Origin: Bacillus sp. REN10
GTDB taxonomy: Bacteria > Bacillota > Bacilli > Bacillales > Domibacillaceae
Length of the DNA: 64,000 nucleotides
Direction: 5' to 3'
NCBI RefSeq assembly: GCF_016820555.1
Contig: NZ_JADHDW010000005.1
Span: 124,001-188,000, forward strand
This document shows, piece by piece, positions 35,323 to 43,908 of this stretch. The notes below the pieces were generated by a model. The model was given only the letters and a program-made list of their open reading frames with translations. It was not told the DNA's origin and searched no databases. The position numbers were made by a program, and so were the translations under genes. Each line of letters begins with the position of its first letter. Position 1 is the stretch's first letter.

Positions 35323-36003
35323 ATGAGGCGCAAGCGAATCCTGTTAATAGAAGATGAAGCAACGCTTGCTGAAGTAAGTCTTATGTACTTAAAAGCCGCT
35401 GGATACGAAGCTCATTGGGCCGAGAACGCTGAAAAAGGCTGGGAAGATATCCAGCTTTTTCAACCGGATTTGATTTTGCTTGATATCCAGCTTCCTGGAG
35501 AAAGCGGTCTCGCTTTAGCGAAACGATATCGAAAACAATATAATGGTATAGTAATATTTATTTCTGGATTTAGTGAGACTGCGATTAAGTTACAAGGCTT
35601 TGACAGCGGTGCTGATGACTATATGACAAAACCTTTTGACCCTCAAGAGCTGCTTGCACGGATCAAAGTGCATTTAAGAAGACATGTGGATGAAACAGAA
35701 AACCACTCGTTGACGTTTGGCAATCTGACCATCGATTTAGAAAGTATAGAAGTAAGAAAAGATGGAGTTCCTATTGAACTGTATGCGAAAGAGAAGCAGT
35801 TGCTATTCTTCTTAGCCCAGCACCCGAATAAGGTATTTAGTTCAGAACATTTGTTTAACTCTATTTGGGGATTTGATTCTGAAAGCGATGCCAATACCGT
35901 GTTTGTGCATATCAGTAATCTGCGTAAAAAAATTGAAGACACACCTAAAAAGCCCCGTTATATTCAAACGGTGAGAGGCTTTGGGTATAAGCTTGTGCCA
36001 TGA
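35323..36003 (+). CDS. OmpR/PhoB-family response regulator
   Basis: The 226-residue protein has a receiver domain with acidic pocket (LIEDE), phospho-acceptor Asp54 (ILLDIQLPG) and the conserved lysine (MTKPFDP). The winged-helix DNA-binding domain (about 128-226) reads YAKEKQLLFFLAQHPNKVFS and VFVHISNLRKKIE...YIQTVRGFGYKLVP. GAGAGGAAG precedes the ATG. Its stop overlaps the start of the sensor kinase gene by 4 nt (ATGA), so they form a cognate pair. Target genes are not evident from the window. Confidence 0.93.
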   Translation: MRRKRILLIEDEATLAEVSLMYLKAAGYEAHWAENAEKGWEDIQLFQPDLILLDIQLPGESGLALAKRYRKQYNGIVIFISGFSETAIKLQGFDSGADDYMTKPFDPQELLARIKVHLRRHVDETENHSLTFGNLTIDLESIEVRKDGVPIELYAKEKQLLFFLAQHPNKVFSSEHLFNSIWGFDSESDANTVFVHISNLRKKIEDTPKKPRYIQTVRGFGYKLVP

Positions 36004-38012
36004 AAAGAAGAAGAGCCTATATTTACGTCACCGTCATCTTATTGCTTCTATTATTTATGTGCAGCCAGCTTATTCACCCTTCTCATGTCCCTTTAAACGC
36101 ACAAAAAGGCATATTGGACCTTCAACAGCATTCATTTGAGAAAACACCAGTGATCGGACTACATGGTGAATGGGCCTTTTCATGGAAAGATTTCAGTGGT
36201 CAGTCTCCCATTTATGTGGAGGTGCCAAATGAATGGACAAATTATAAACGAAACGGCAAGGATATTCCTCCAAACGGTTACGCCAACTACCGCTTAACCA
36301 TGAAATTACGCCCAGAGGATGTCGGAAAACGTTTCGCTTTTTACCTTCCGGAGATCGGATCGAGTTATGTATTTAAAGTAAACGGAGAAACACTCTATAA
36401 AAACGGGATAATTGCAACATCCAGGAAAGACTACTTCCCAGAAAATCGCCCATCCTTTATTGCTTATCAACCCACCCAAGATGTTTTGCAAATTGATATT
36501 TTAACAGCTAATTATATGTTCTATCATACAGGTTTATGGAAAGCGATTGAGTTTGGTGATAAAACAACTGTACTGACTGAATATAATTTACGGATGATGA
36601 AAGAAGCCTTCATTATTGGAGGTATGCTGATTCTAGCCATTTATCATATGGTTTTTTATTTAAAACGCCGCAACGATTTATCGTCTCTTTACTTTGGCCT
36701 GATTTGCTTAGCCGTAGCGATTCGAACTTCAACGACAGGCAATATTCAACTTGGCCTTCTTTTCCCGTTTTTAAATTGGACAACGATGTTGCGAATTGAA
36801 CATGTCAGTACCTTTCTCCTCTTTATCGCTTTTTATAAATATTTTCACTCGGTATTACACCAGCCGTTGAAACCATTATATTTGAAAATAGTGACTGCCG
36901 TCTGTTTCATTAGTGCATGTATGTCTGCCTTTTTGCCATCGAGCATATTTACATACACAAAATTGCCTTTTGCCTTTTTCGTGCTTTGTGCATTTATTTA
37001 CATCCTTATCCTGTCCATTCGTTCGATTCAACAAGGAGTCATTGAAGGATACTGGAATGTTGTTGGTTTGATGTGTATTATTTACGGCATAACTAATGAT
37101 ATATTCATTCGGCTCGATCTATTAGAGGGCATGTATATTGCTCCGTTAGGTCTTCTCTGTTTTGTCATTATTCATGTGACTTTGAACGCAGCTAGGTACT
37201 CTCATTCCTATGCGATAGCCGAGCGTCTATCTAATGAGCTGAATGTGTTAAATAAGCAATTAGAGAAAAAAGTACAGGAACGAACGTTAAAATTAGAAAA
37301 AGCTTATCAAGAGCTAGAAGAATCGGAAAGTGCTAGAACTCGTATGATTTCATTAATTTCCCATGATCTGTCTTCTCCGCTGTCTGTACAAAAGATAGTA
37401 GCAAAAGGCATGTTAGATGGCATTATTCCGTTAAATGAGCGAAGGTATGTAGCCAGCTTGTATAATCAAGTACAGTTTATGGAGACATTACTGGCTGATA
37501 TGAAGGAACTTGTATTAATGGAAGGAAAACAGCTTTCCTTTGATTTTCAGCGCGTTGATTTTAAAGAATACATGTACACATTGTTCCAATCGTATGAAGC
37601 ACAAATTCGAGCAGAAAAGTTAACCTTTGTTTATCACTCTTCATTAGAAAAGGGCAAGCGACATGAAGTCCTACTGGATCCTACCCGCATCGAACAGATC
37701 TTTTCCAATCTATTATCAAATGCTGTGAAGTTCACTCCTGCTGGCGGAATGGTAGAAGTTTCTGTTTGGAAAGATGCCAAGACGGTCTCCTTCCGGGTGA
37801 AAGATAATGGCTGCGGCTTTTCAGAAGAAAATACAGATAAACTATTTGAACATATGTATCGCACGACGCCTGTTCGCACAGACAAACAGAGCACCGGCTT
37901 AGGCTTATCAATTGCTAAAGAAATCATCAAAGCGCATAAAGGAACGATCACTGCCGAAAGCCAGCCACAAAAAGGGGCTAGCTTTACTGTAACATTACCT
38001 GTGAACAGGTGA
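36000..38012 (+). CDS. Sensor histidine kinase with 7TM-DISM sensor
   Basis: The 670-residue protein has an N-terminal membrane segment and an extracellular 7TMR-DISMED-type beta domain (about 30-185, with GEWAFSWKDF and ANYRLTMKL). A block of seven membrane helices follows (about 200-395), then a coiled coil (LNVLNKQLEKKVQERTLKLE), HisKA with His455 (LISHDLSSPL) and a HATPase domain with N box (FSNLLSNAVKFTP), G1 (VKDNGCGF) and G2 (STGLGLSIAKEI). The DISM sensor commonly binds carbohydrates or similar small ligands outside the cell. It is translationally coupled to the upstream response regulator. The ligand is unknown. Confidence 0.92.
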   Translation: MKRRRAYIYVTVILLLLLFMCSQLIHPSHVPLNAQKGILDLQQHSFEKTPVIGLHGEWAFSWKDFSGQSPIYVEVPNEWTNYKRNGKDIPPNGYANYRLTMKLRPEDVGKRFAFYLPEIGSSYVFKVNGETLYKNGIIATSRKDYFPENRPSFIAYQPTQDVLQIDILTANYMFYHTGLWKAIEFGDKTTVLTEYNLRMMKEAFIIGGMLILAIYHMVFYLKRRNDLSSLYFGLICLAVAIRTSTTGNIQLGLLFPFLNWTTMLRIEHVSTFLLFIAFYKYFHSVLHQPLKPLYLKIVTAVCFISACMSAFLPSSIFTYTKLPFAFFVLCAFIYILILSIRSIQQGVIEGYWNVVGLMCIIYGITNDIFIRLDLLEGMYIAPLGLLCFVIIHVTLNAARYSHSYAIAERLSNELNVLNKQLEKKVQERTLKLEKAYQELEESESARTRMISLISHDLSSPLSVQKIVAKGMLDGIIPLNERRYVASLYNQVQFMETLLADMKELVLMEGKQLSFDFQRVDFKEYMYTLFQSYEAQIRAEKLTFVYHSSLEKGKRHEVLLDPTRIEQIFSNLLSNAVKFTPAGGMVEVSVWKDAKTVSFRVKDNGCGFSEENTDKLFEHMYRTTPVRTDKQSTGLGLSIAKEIIKAHKGTITAESQPQKGASFTVTLPVNR

Positions 38013-38034
38013 ATCCTAAAGAATAGTCAGAAAC

Positions 38035-38063
38035 TTAACGTTTTTCTTTCCTTCCGATATAAT
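38035..38063 (+). promoter_or_regulatory. Probable SigA promoter of comFB
   Basis: TTAACG, a 17-nt spacer and TATAAT (38058-38063). The transcript would start near 38070 and include the structured element at 38098-38170 in its 5' leader. Confidence 0.5.
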
Positions 38064-38097
38064 AGAGTGAAAGTTCAATCAGCGAGGTTTTCTGCTT

Positions 38098-38170
38098 CTC
38101 CCACTTGCACGTCCGTATTTCTTCTGCCTTGTGGAGATGGGAGTCTTACAGACCGTTAATGGGGGATAAA
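38098..38170 (+). repeat. Structured repeat element, copy B, in the comFB leader
   Basis: CTCCCA (38098-38103) pairs with TGGGAG (38138-38143); in copy A (10053-10140) the equivalent strands are CCCCGC and G(T)GGGG, so the pairing is kept while bases differ. It shares TTCTTC, GTCTTACAG, CCGTTAATG and GGGATAAA with copy A. The outer stem of copy A is degenerate here. It ends about 24 nt before the comFB ATG. Confidence 0.6.
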
Positions 38171-38193
38171 TAATTATAAACGGAGGATATTAC

Positions 38194-38478
38194 ATGACCG
38201 TCAAAAATGCCATGGAGGATATTGTGAAAGCGATCATTGCCGAGCATAAAGACACCTTAAAGCTAACTTGCCGCTGCGACCGCTGCCTAGACGACTTATT
38301 GGCTCTTTCCCTTAACCATCTTCCGCCGATGTATGTCGTCGATGATAAATATCGACCGTATGTGGCAGCCAAATACATGGTGAACACGCAAGAACATGCC
38401 AATATTTTAACAACAATCACCCAAGCAAGCACGAAAATAGCCGCCAACCCCCACTGCCAAACACAAAAAAACCAGTGA
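38194..38478 (+). CDS. comFB: ComFB-family late competence protein
   Basis: The 94-residue protein matches ComFB: N-terminal VKNAMEDIVKAIIAEH, a CRCDRCLDDLLALSLNHLPPMYV zinc-type cysteine cluster, and KYMVNTQEHANILTTITQA. In B. subtilis comFB lies between comFA and comFC; here it stands alone. The role of the ComFB family is poorly defined, though homologues in cyanobacteria and some Gram-positives are reported to bind cyclic dinucleotides. GGAGG lies 7 nt before the ATG. The stop codon is inside the terminator stem. A structured leader element precedes it. Confidence 0.85.
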   Translation: MTVKNAMEDIVKAIIAEHKDTLKLTCRCDRCLDDLLALSLNHLPPMYVVDDKYRPYVAAKYMVNTQEHANILTTITQASTKIAANPHCQTQKNQ

Positions 38479-38507
38479 TGAAAGACTTTCCTTTCACACT
38501 GGTTTTT
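38465..38507. terminator. Bidirectional terminator between comFB and the aspartokinase gene
   Basis: AAAAAACCAGTG (38465-38476) pairs with CACTGGTTTTTT (38496-38507), with additional GAAAG/CTTTC pairing inside the loop. Confidence 0.88.
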
Positions 38508-38513
38508 TAGGCG

Positions 38514-39884
38514 TTACACTCCTAATACAATACTCGTACTAAAAAATTCTTTATACAGCTCTTTTAACACATTGTCTGTGTCTTTCTCTTTAATTCCGAA
38601 CACAAGGCTGACTTCGGATGATCCTTGGTTAATCATTTCGATATTCGCTCCCACACGGGAAATCGCGGTTGTTGCCCTTGCCGTTAAACCGCGTGTGTTG
38701 TGCATTCCTTCTCCAACAAGTACAACCATCGCAAAATGATGTTCCACATGTACATCATCCACCAACAATTCTTCACGGCATCTTGAAATAATTCGCGCTT
38801 CCTTCTCTGGCGTTAGCTGATGACTCCGTACAATTACAGATAAATCATCAATGCCGGATGGCGTATGCTCATAAGAAATATGCTCATCTTCTAATATTTG
38901 CAATAAACGGCGGCCAAATCCGAGCTCGCGGTTCATTAAATATTTGCTGACATAAATCGTTGAGAAGCCGCCATCTGCTGCAATACCGATCACTGGACTG
39001 TTCGAATATTCACGTTCCGCCACAATCATGGTTCCTTCCGCTGAAGGATTGTTTGTGTTTTTGATACACACCGGCACAGACCGTTGGAAAGCTGGCATCA
39101 ATGCTTCATCATGGAAAACGGAAAAGCCGGCATAAGAAAGCTCACGCATTTCCCGATACGTCATGCGCTTAATTTCCACAGGATTGTCCACCACTTTCGG
39201 ATTAGCGGCAAACACCGAATCCACATCCGTAAAGTTTTCATACAACTCCGCATCAATGGCCGCTGCTAAAATAGACCCTGTAATATCAGAACCTCCGCGG
39301 GCAAACGTCATCATGACACCATCGCGTGAATAGCCGAAAAAGCCAGGAAACACAACAATACCTTTGCGATTTCGCAAGCTGCTTAAATTCTCATAGGCTT
39401 CTGGCAAAGCGCGCGCACGACCCGGCTCATCGCTCACAAGTAACCCAGCATCTTTCGGATTGACATACTCTGCTTCCATGCCAATGCTAGAAAAGTAGGC
39501 AGCAATCAGCTTCGCATTATTATCTTCTCCGCTCGCTTTCAGCTGATCCACAAATAAGTCACGATTATCGCGATTGACTGTTAACCGTCCACGAAGATCT
39601 TCTTCAATGACTTTGACAATATGCTCATCAAGGTCAAGTCCCTTGGCAATATCTGCATAACGATCCACAACCGCTTGTAACTCTTTCTCCGCTTCTCCTG
39701 TTGAAAGAGACGCCTCTGCCAAATTAATTAGTAAATCCGTTACTTTAATATCATCATTAAAGCGTTTTCCAGGGGCAGACACAACAACGATTTTGCGCTT
39801 CGCATCGTCCCCGACGATCGCTGCTACTTTTTTAATTTGCTCTGCACTCGCTACAGACGTTCCGCCAAATTTACAAACCTTCAT
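38514..39884 (-). CDS. yclM: Aspartokinase (class III, YclM/ThrD-like)
   Basis: The 456-residue monofunctional aspartate kinase has KFGGTSVAS at the N-terminus, FARGGSDITGSILAAAI, and a C-terminal tandem ACT region (about 305-456: STIYVSKYLMNRELGFGRRLL, VVLVGEGMHNTRGLTARATTAISRVGANIEMINQGSSEVSLVFGI). The length and single-polypeptide layout match B. subtilis YclM (aspartokinase III), not the alpha/beta LysC type. It phosphorylates aspartate at the head of lysine, threonine and methionine synthesis. AAGGAG precedes the ATG. The promoter has an extended -10 (TGGTATAAT, box at 39944-39949 on the minus strand). No lysine riboswitch or T-box was found in the 256-nt upstream region. Confidence 0.93.
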   Translation of the reverse strand: MKVCKFGGTSVASAEQIKKVAAIVGDDAKRKIVVVSAPGKRFNDDIKVTDLLINLAEASLSTGEAEKELQAVVDRYADIAKGLDLDEHIVKVIEEDLRGRLTVNRDNRDLFVDQLKASGEDNNAKLIAAYFSSIGMEAEYVNPKDAGLLVSDEPGRARALPEAYENLSSLRNRKGIVVFPGFFGYSRDGVMMTFARGGSDITGSILAAAIDAELYENFTDVDSVFAANPKVVDNPVEIKRMTYREMRELSYAGFSVFHDEALMPAFQRSVPVCIKNTNNPSAEGTMIVAEREYSNSPVIGIAADGGFSTIYVSKYLMNRELGFGRRLLQILEDEHISYEHTPSGIDDLSVIVRSHQLTPEKEARIISRCREELLVDDVHVEHHFAMVVLVGEGMHNTRGLTARATTAISRVGANIEMINQGSSEVSLVFGIKEKDTDNVLKELYKEFFSTSIVLGV

Positions 39885-40066
39885 CCAAATTCCACTCCTT
39901 GCTCACTGTTTAACTTACGTGATGAAAAATATTTATTTGAAAGATTATACCACTCCTTTACATAAAAAAGAAGAAATAATCTGATATTTCCCAAAGTAAA
40001 AGCAGTAGAGAGAATTTCTAGATCTTTTAGTATATTAATGAGCTAGAAGTCTTCACCAAAAAATAG

Positions 40067-40119
40067 TTGATTTTTCCAAAGTATTCATTTAATATGTGTG
40101 TATAACAATATATACACAT
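40067..40119 (+). promoter_or_regulatory. SigA promoter with overlapping GntR-type operator
   Basis: TTGATT (40067-40072), 17-nt spacer, TAATAT (40090-40095). An 11-bp inverted repeat, ATGTGTGTATA (40094-40104) and TATATACACAT (40109-40119) with one mismatch and a 4-nt centre, overlaps the end of the -10 and the start site. GTGTA...TACAC half-sites are typical of YtrA-subfamily GntR repressors, and such a repressor is encoded in this operon. Confidence 0.75.
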
Positions 40120-40140
40120 AAACAGTAGGAGGTTGTTTAA

Positions 40141-40866
40141 ATGAATTCTGTTTGGCGTGATGCTTGGTGGTTGAGTCGGTTTGAACTATTCAAAATGACC
40201 GGACCATTCAAACTAGTGATATGTACACTTGGTTACTTCGTCTTTTTAATTGGCTTGTCAAATGGTTCCGAGAACATGGCGACAAAAATCTTGTTTGATT
40301 TTGTTTTTGTTGTCGCTATCACCACTCTGCCGTATTCCTTACGCTCAAAGGAATACCAATTAACAAGGGTGTCAGGAGATTTTTGGGGCTGTCATTCTTT
40401 CAACTTTTTACAGGAGCAACCTATTTCAGAAGACGTACTCTTAAAAAGCCGCTTTCTTTCTAACTTTGTTCTATCAGTCGTTACAAACTTGATCTTAGTT
40501 AGTATATTTCTCATTACGCCTTCGAAGCTGAGTTCCACCTTATCCATAGGGGAATCTATCATTTTCTTATTTCTTTGGCTCCTGATTGGTCTAATGGTGA
40601 GCTTTCTCCTCTCAGCCAGCGATGTAGGGGATGTCATATCCATGACAAAAATGATCATCTTTTCAACTATCATCTACGGATCCATCTTAGCGATGACTGT
40701 AGCTTACTATTTTTATATAAGAATAAGCTTAGTCGAAGGCTCTATTTTTCTCATCAAGAATTACCCAATCGTTACACTAGTATTGGCCACACTTTTCACA
40801 ATCGGAAGCTATCTTTACTGGTATCGGTACTCCGTTAAAAAAGTCCGAACCATAGATTATTTGTAA
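40141..40866 (+). CDS. ABC-transporter membrane protein (hypothetical permease)
   Basis: The 241-residue protein has about six hydrophobic segments (for example LVICTLGYFVFLIGL, FVFVVAITTLPYSL, IIFLFLWLLIGLMVSFLL). It has no recognisable motif beyond the position-typical layout of ABC-2-like permeases. AGGAGG lies 8 nt upstream. It is the first gene of an operon with a YtrA-type GntR regulator and an ABC ATPase, which is the usual set for YtrA/YhcF-type efflux or antibiotic-sensing ABC systems, hence the permease call by context. Confidence 0.7.
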   Translation: MNSVWRDAWWLSRFELFKMTGPFKLVICTLGYFVFLIGLSNGSENMATKILFDFVFVVAITTLPYSLRSKEYQLTRVSGDFWGCHSFNFLQEQPISEDVLLKSRFLSNFVLSVVTNLILVSIFLITPSKLSSTLSIGESIIFLFLWLLIGLMVSFLLSASDVGDVISMTKMIIFSTIIYGSILAMTVAYYFYIRISLVEGSIFLIKNYPIVTLVLATLFTIGSYLYWYRYSVKKVRTIDYL

Positions 40867-40881
40867 AGGAGAAAATGCTCC

Positions 40882-41268
40882 ATGACATTGCCCATTCACA
40901 TTTCCCAAGACAGTCGGGAACCGATTTATCATCAAATTGAAGCTCAAGTGAAGGCGTTGATCTCTGGAGGGCAATTGCCCGCCGGAACCGCTTTACCTTC
41001 CATACGAGTGCTAGCGAAGGAACTAGGATGCAGCGTGATTACTACGAAAAGAGCCTATAATGATTTGGAACAAAAAGGATTCATTGAAACGATTCGAGGG
41101 AGAGGAACTTTTGTGGCAGATGTAGCACTAGCGGTAAAAGAAGAAGTAAAAGAAAAAACAGTAAATCAAGCAATCGAACGGGCCATTGAAGTAGGATTGC
41201 AACATGATTATTCCATACAGGATATTGAGCACATGTTCACTCTGATCATTAAAGAAAGGAGAGGTTAA
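40882..41268 (+). CDS. GntR-family repressor, YtrA subfamily
   Basis: The 128-residue protein has a GntR winged helix (PIYHQIEAQVKALISGGQLPAGTALPSIRVLAKELGCSVITTKRAYNDLEQKGFIETIRGRGTFV, about 10-75) and only a short helical C-terminal tail, as in the YtrA/YhcF subfamily. These proteins repress their own ABC-transporter operon and are often relieved by cell-wall antibiotics. It lies 15 nt after the permease gene and 1 nt before the ATPase gene. The inverted repeat over the operon promoter at 40094-40119 is the likely operator. Confidence 0.9.
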   Translation: MTLPIHISQDSREPIYHQIEAQVKALISGGQLPAGTALPSIRVLAKELGCSVITTKRAYNDLEQKGFIETIRGRGTFVADVALAVKEEVKEKTVNQAIERAIEVGLQHDYSIQDIEHMFTLIIKERRG

Positions 41269-41269
41269 T

Positions 41270-42172
41270 ATGAACAGCATTAAATTAGAGCAAGTATGTA
41301 AACAAATTGGGGAATTCAAACTTGGACCTATGAACGTCGCCATTCCGGCCGGAAGCTCTGTCGCCATTATTGGCGATAACGGCGCTGGCAAAAGTACACT
41401 ATTAAAAATGATTATGGGACTAGCAAAAGAAGACAGCGGCCATATCCAGCTTTTTGATCAGGATCGAATTTTAGGGGACAGCAGTTGGAAAGAACGAATC
41501 GCTTATCAGCCTCAAACAGTCTCTGGATGCAGTGGCTTAAAAGGATCGGAAATAAAAAAACTTATTGCTCGTTTTTCTTCCTCTTTTGATGAGGAACGAT
41601 TCTCTCACTATGTTGATAAGCTAAACATTCCATTAAATAAGAGATTTGATAAGCTTTCGCAAGGTGTGCAAAAAAAATTAACGCTTGCTTTAACGTTAGC
41701 TCAACCACAGGATTTAATGATTTTTGACGAACCGATGGCCGCAATTGATTTAATGGCGCAAAAATTAGTGATTGACGAAATGGTGCAGTTAATGGATGAA
41801 CATCTGGAACGAACGATTATATTTACAAGCCACCAGCTTCACGATATTCGCAAGTTCGCTGATTACCTTCTATTAATTCGCCAAGGGGAGTTCCTAGGGA
41901 TGTTTGAAAAAGATGATCTCGCTTCAAAATTTACTCGGTACTGGTTGGACAAACCGTTGGAACAAGCCATCCCCTATATCCTTACTACCAGTGATGATCG
42001 ACGAGAAATTATTTCTTACAAAGGGAACCTCACCGAACAAGCACTACATAAAAGCGACATCCGCATTATTCGCAAAGCTAACGTCGGTCTTGATGAGACC
42101 CTCCCTGCCATCCTATCTGGAGAACTCGACCTAAAAAATTGTCACGACCAACACTATGCTGGAACGATTTAG
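41270..42172 (+). CDS. ABC transporter ATP-binding protein
   Basis: The 300-residue protein has Walker A (IIGDNGAGKSTLLKM), a Q-loop region (IAYQPQTVSG), a signature that reads LSQGVQKKLTLALTLAQP rather than the canonical LSGGQ, Walker B (DLMIFDEPMAAIDL) and the H-loop (FTSHQLHD). After the nucleotide-binding domain, about 90 residues form a C-terminal accessory region of unclear role. It energises the permease encoded two genes upstream. It is the last gene of the operon and is followed by a terminator. Confidence 0.92.
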   Translation: MNSIKLEQVCKQIGEFKLGPMNVAIPAGSSVAIIGDNGAGKSTLLKMIMGLAKEDSGHIQLFDQDRILGDSSWKERIAYQPQTVSGCSGLKGSEIKKLIARFSSSFDEERFSHYVDKLNIPLNKRFDKLSQGVQKKLTLALTLAQPQDLMIFDEPMAAIDLMAQKLVIDEMVQLMDEHLERTIIFTSHQLHDIRKFADYLLLIRQGEFLGMFEKDDLASKFTRYWLDKPLEQAIPYILTTSDDRREIISYKGNLTEQALHKSDIRIIRKANVGLDETLPAILSGELDLKNCHDQHYAGTI

Positions 42173-42200
42173 CACAACGAATAACGATACACTAAACTCG

Positions 42201-42230
42201 AAAAGCCAACCAAATTTGGTCGGCTTTTTT
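42201..42230 (+). terminator. Terminator of the ABC/GntR operon
   Basis: AAAAGCCAACCAAA pairs with TTTGGTCGGCTTTT (one mismatch) and ends in a T-run, 28 nt after the ATPase stop. Confidence 0.88.
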
Positions 42231-42264
42231 AGTATGATCTTTTGAAACAGCCCAATCATTTGAC

Positions 42265-43893
42265 TTATTTCTGCACAGCTACTTGTGACTGACGCCAAAC
42301 AACTTCCCCATCTACTAATGTCAGCTCGACTTTCGTTTCTGGAATTTCGTCTTCTGGTATCGTAAATAAGTTGCGATCTAGGACGATGATATCCGCTAAT
42401 TTTCCTTTTTCTAATGTTCCAAGCTCATGTTCACGGAAAACACTGTAGGCGGAAGCACTTGTGTAAGCTTTTAACGCTTCAGCCATCGTCACTTTTTCTT
42501 GCTCATTCCACGTATCTTGCAATGTAAAATCTTTACGCGTCACGGCATGATAAATCTCAATCATCGGTTCAAGCGGCACGATCGGGTAGTCACTGCTGTA
42601 GGAAACAACCGCTCCAGAGCGTACGAGAGAAGCATTCGGATAAATGTACGCTTGTTTCTCTTCGCTCACTTGCGTCGTATGACTTTCACGAGGCATTAAC
42701 GCCATATGATATGGCTGAATCGAAGGCATAACGCCAAGCTCCTTGAAACGCGGAATATCCTCTGGTGCCACCACTTCAATATGCTCAAGGGCATGACGAG
42801 CATCTCGCTTGCCATTTTTCTTCTGTGCTTTTTCATATAAATCTAACCCCATTCGAACAGCGCCATCACCAATAGAATGAAAACGAATTTGAAACCCCTC
42901 TTTGTCCGCTTCTTCCACCCATTGCGCTAGCTGCTCTTCTCTATAAGCCGTTTCTCCTCTTGTATCAGGACGCTGTTCATATGGGTCAAGCATATAAGCC
43001 GTGTAGCCTGTCACGACCCCATCAATAAATTGCTTTAATCCAGCCAACCGTAATTTATCAGAACGATACTGTTCGCGTAACTTCTTCGCTTTTTCAATGT
43101 CCCCATTTAATGGCGGATACAGATGGAATCTCGTCGTTAGGCGCCCTTCCGCTTCAATCTGTTGATACACCTCATAAGCTTCTAATTTTTCATGAGCTCG
43201 GCTAGCATACAAATCATTCACAGAAGTGACTCCCAACTCCGCGGCATGCTGCAAAAATTGCTCCACCATATTACGCAGTCTTTCTTTTGAGAAATCATAC
43301 GCGTAATCTGTCGCCAAAGAAATAGCCGTTTCAATTAAAATCCCCGTTGGCTCCCCCGCTTCATCTTTATAAATAATTCCATAATCCGGATTCTCTGTGT
43401 CTTTCGTAATTCCCGCTTGTTCAAGAGCAATAGAATTTACCCAACCGTAATGCCCTTCTGCATGTAACAGAACAACCGGACGATCAGCGATCACTTGATC
43501 CAATTCATAACGAGTAGGGAAATCCTTTTCTCCCCAAGCGGTATGATCCCATCCAGTACCGACAATCCACGCCTCTTCCGGATGCTCATCCGCATATGCT
43601 TTTACTTTGGCAATCGCCTCTTCTTTACACTTTGCCTCCACTAAAGACACACTATAATGACTGAACAAACTCCCAAGCATAATATGCATATGTGCATCAT
43701 GGAAACCCGGCATGATCAGTTGATCCCCAACATCTATTACTTCGGTATGATCCCCTTTAAGAGCGAGTACCTCTTCCTTAGCGCCAACCTCTATTATTTT
43801 ATTTCCTCTAACCGCTACGGCTAATGGCTCTGGTTGATCACTTACTCCTGTAAAAACAGCCTCACTCAATAAAATCATATCTGCTTTCATCAT
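42265..43893 (-). CDS. Amidohydrolase family protein (YtcJ-like, amidohydrolase_3)
   Basis: The 542-residue protein has the metal-binding HDAHMH after MPGF, further ligands in RFHSIGDGA and ALEHIEVV, and the late YSSDYPIVPL aspartate. The C-terminal GTLEKGKLADIIVLDRNLF closes the composite beta-sandwich. This matches the YtcJ/NfdA-like amidohydrolase_3 group, enzymes of varied amide or formamide substrates. It lies 15 nt after an amino-acid permease gene in one operon, so the permease probably imports the substrate or exports the product (inference). GGAGG lies before the ATG pair. Confidence 0.87.
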   Translation of the reverse strand: MMKADMILLSEAVFTGVSDQPEPLAVAVRGNKIIEVGAKEEVLALKGDHTEVIDVGDQLIMPGFHDAHMHIMLGSLFSHYSVSLVEAKCKEEAIAKVKAYADEHPEEAWIVGTGWDHTAWGEKDFPTRYELDQVIADRPVVLLHAEGHYGWVNSIALEQAGITKDTENPDYGIIYKDEAGEPTGILIETAISLATDYAYDFSKERLRNMVEQFLQHAAELGVTSVNDLYASRAHEKLEAYEVYQQIEAEGRLTTRFHLYPPLNGDIEKAKKLREQYRSDKLRLAGLKQFIDGVVTGYTAYMLDPYEQRPDTRGETAYREEQLAQWVEEADKEGFQIRFHSIGDGAVRMGLDLYEKAQKKNGKRDARHALEHIEVVAPEDIPRFKELGVMPSIQPYHMALMPRESHTTQVSEEKQAYIYPNASLVRSGAVVSYSSDYPIVPLEPMIEIYHAVTRKDFTLQDTWNEQEKVTMAEALKAYTSASAYSVFREHELGTLEKGKLADIIVLDRNLFTIPEDEIPETKVELTLVDGEVVWRQSQVAVQK

Positions 43894-43908
43894 ATTCCCT
43901 TTCCTCCC

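Noticed and set aside
39885-40066. Possible lysine riboswitch or T-box before the aspartokinase gene
   Set aside because: Only an extended -10 promoter and a short leader are visible; no conserved L-box or T-box sequence or antiterminator hairpin was found.
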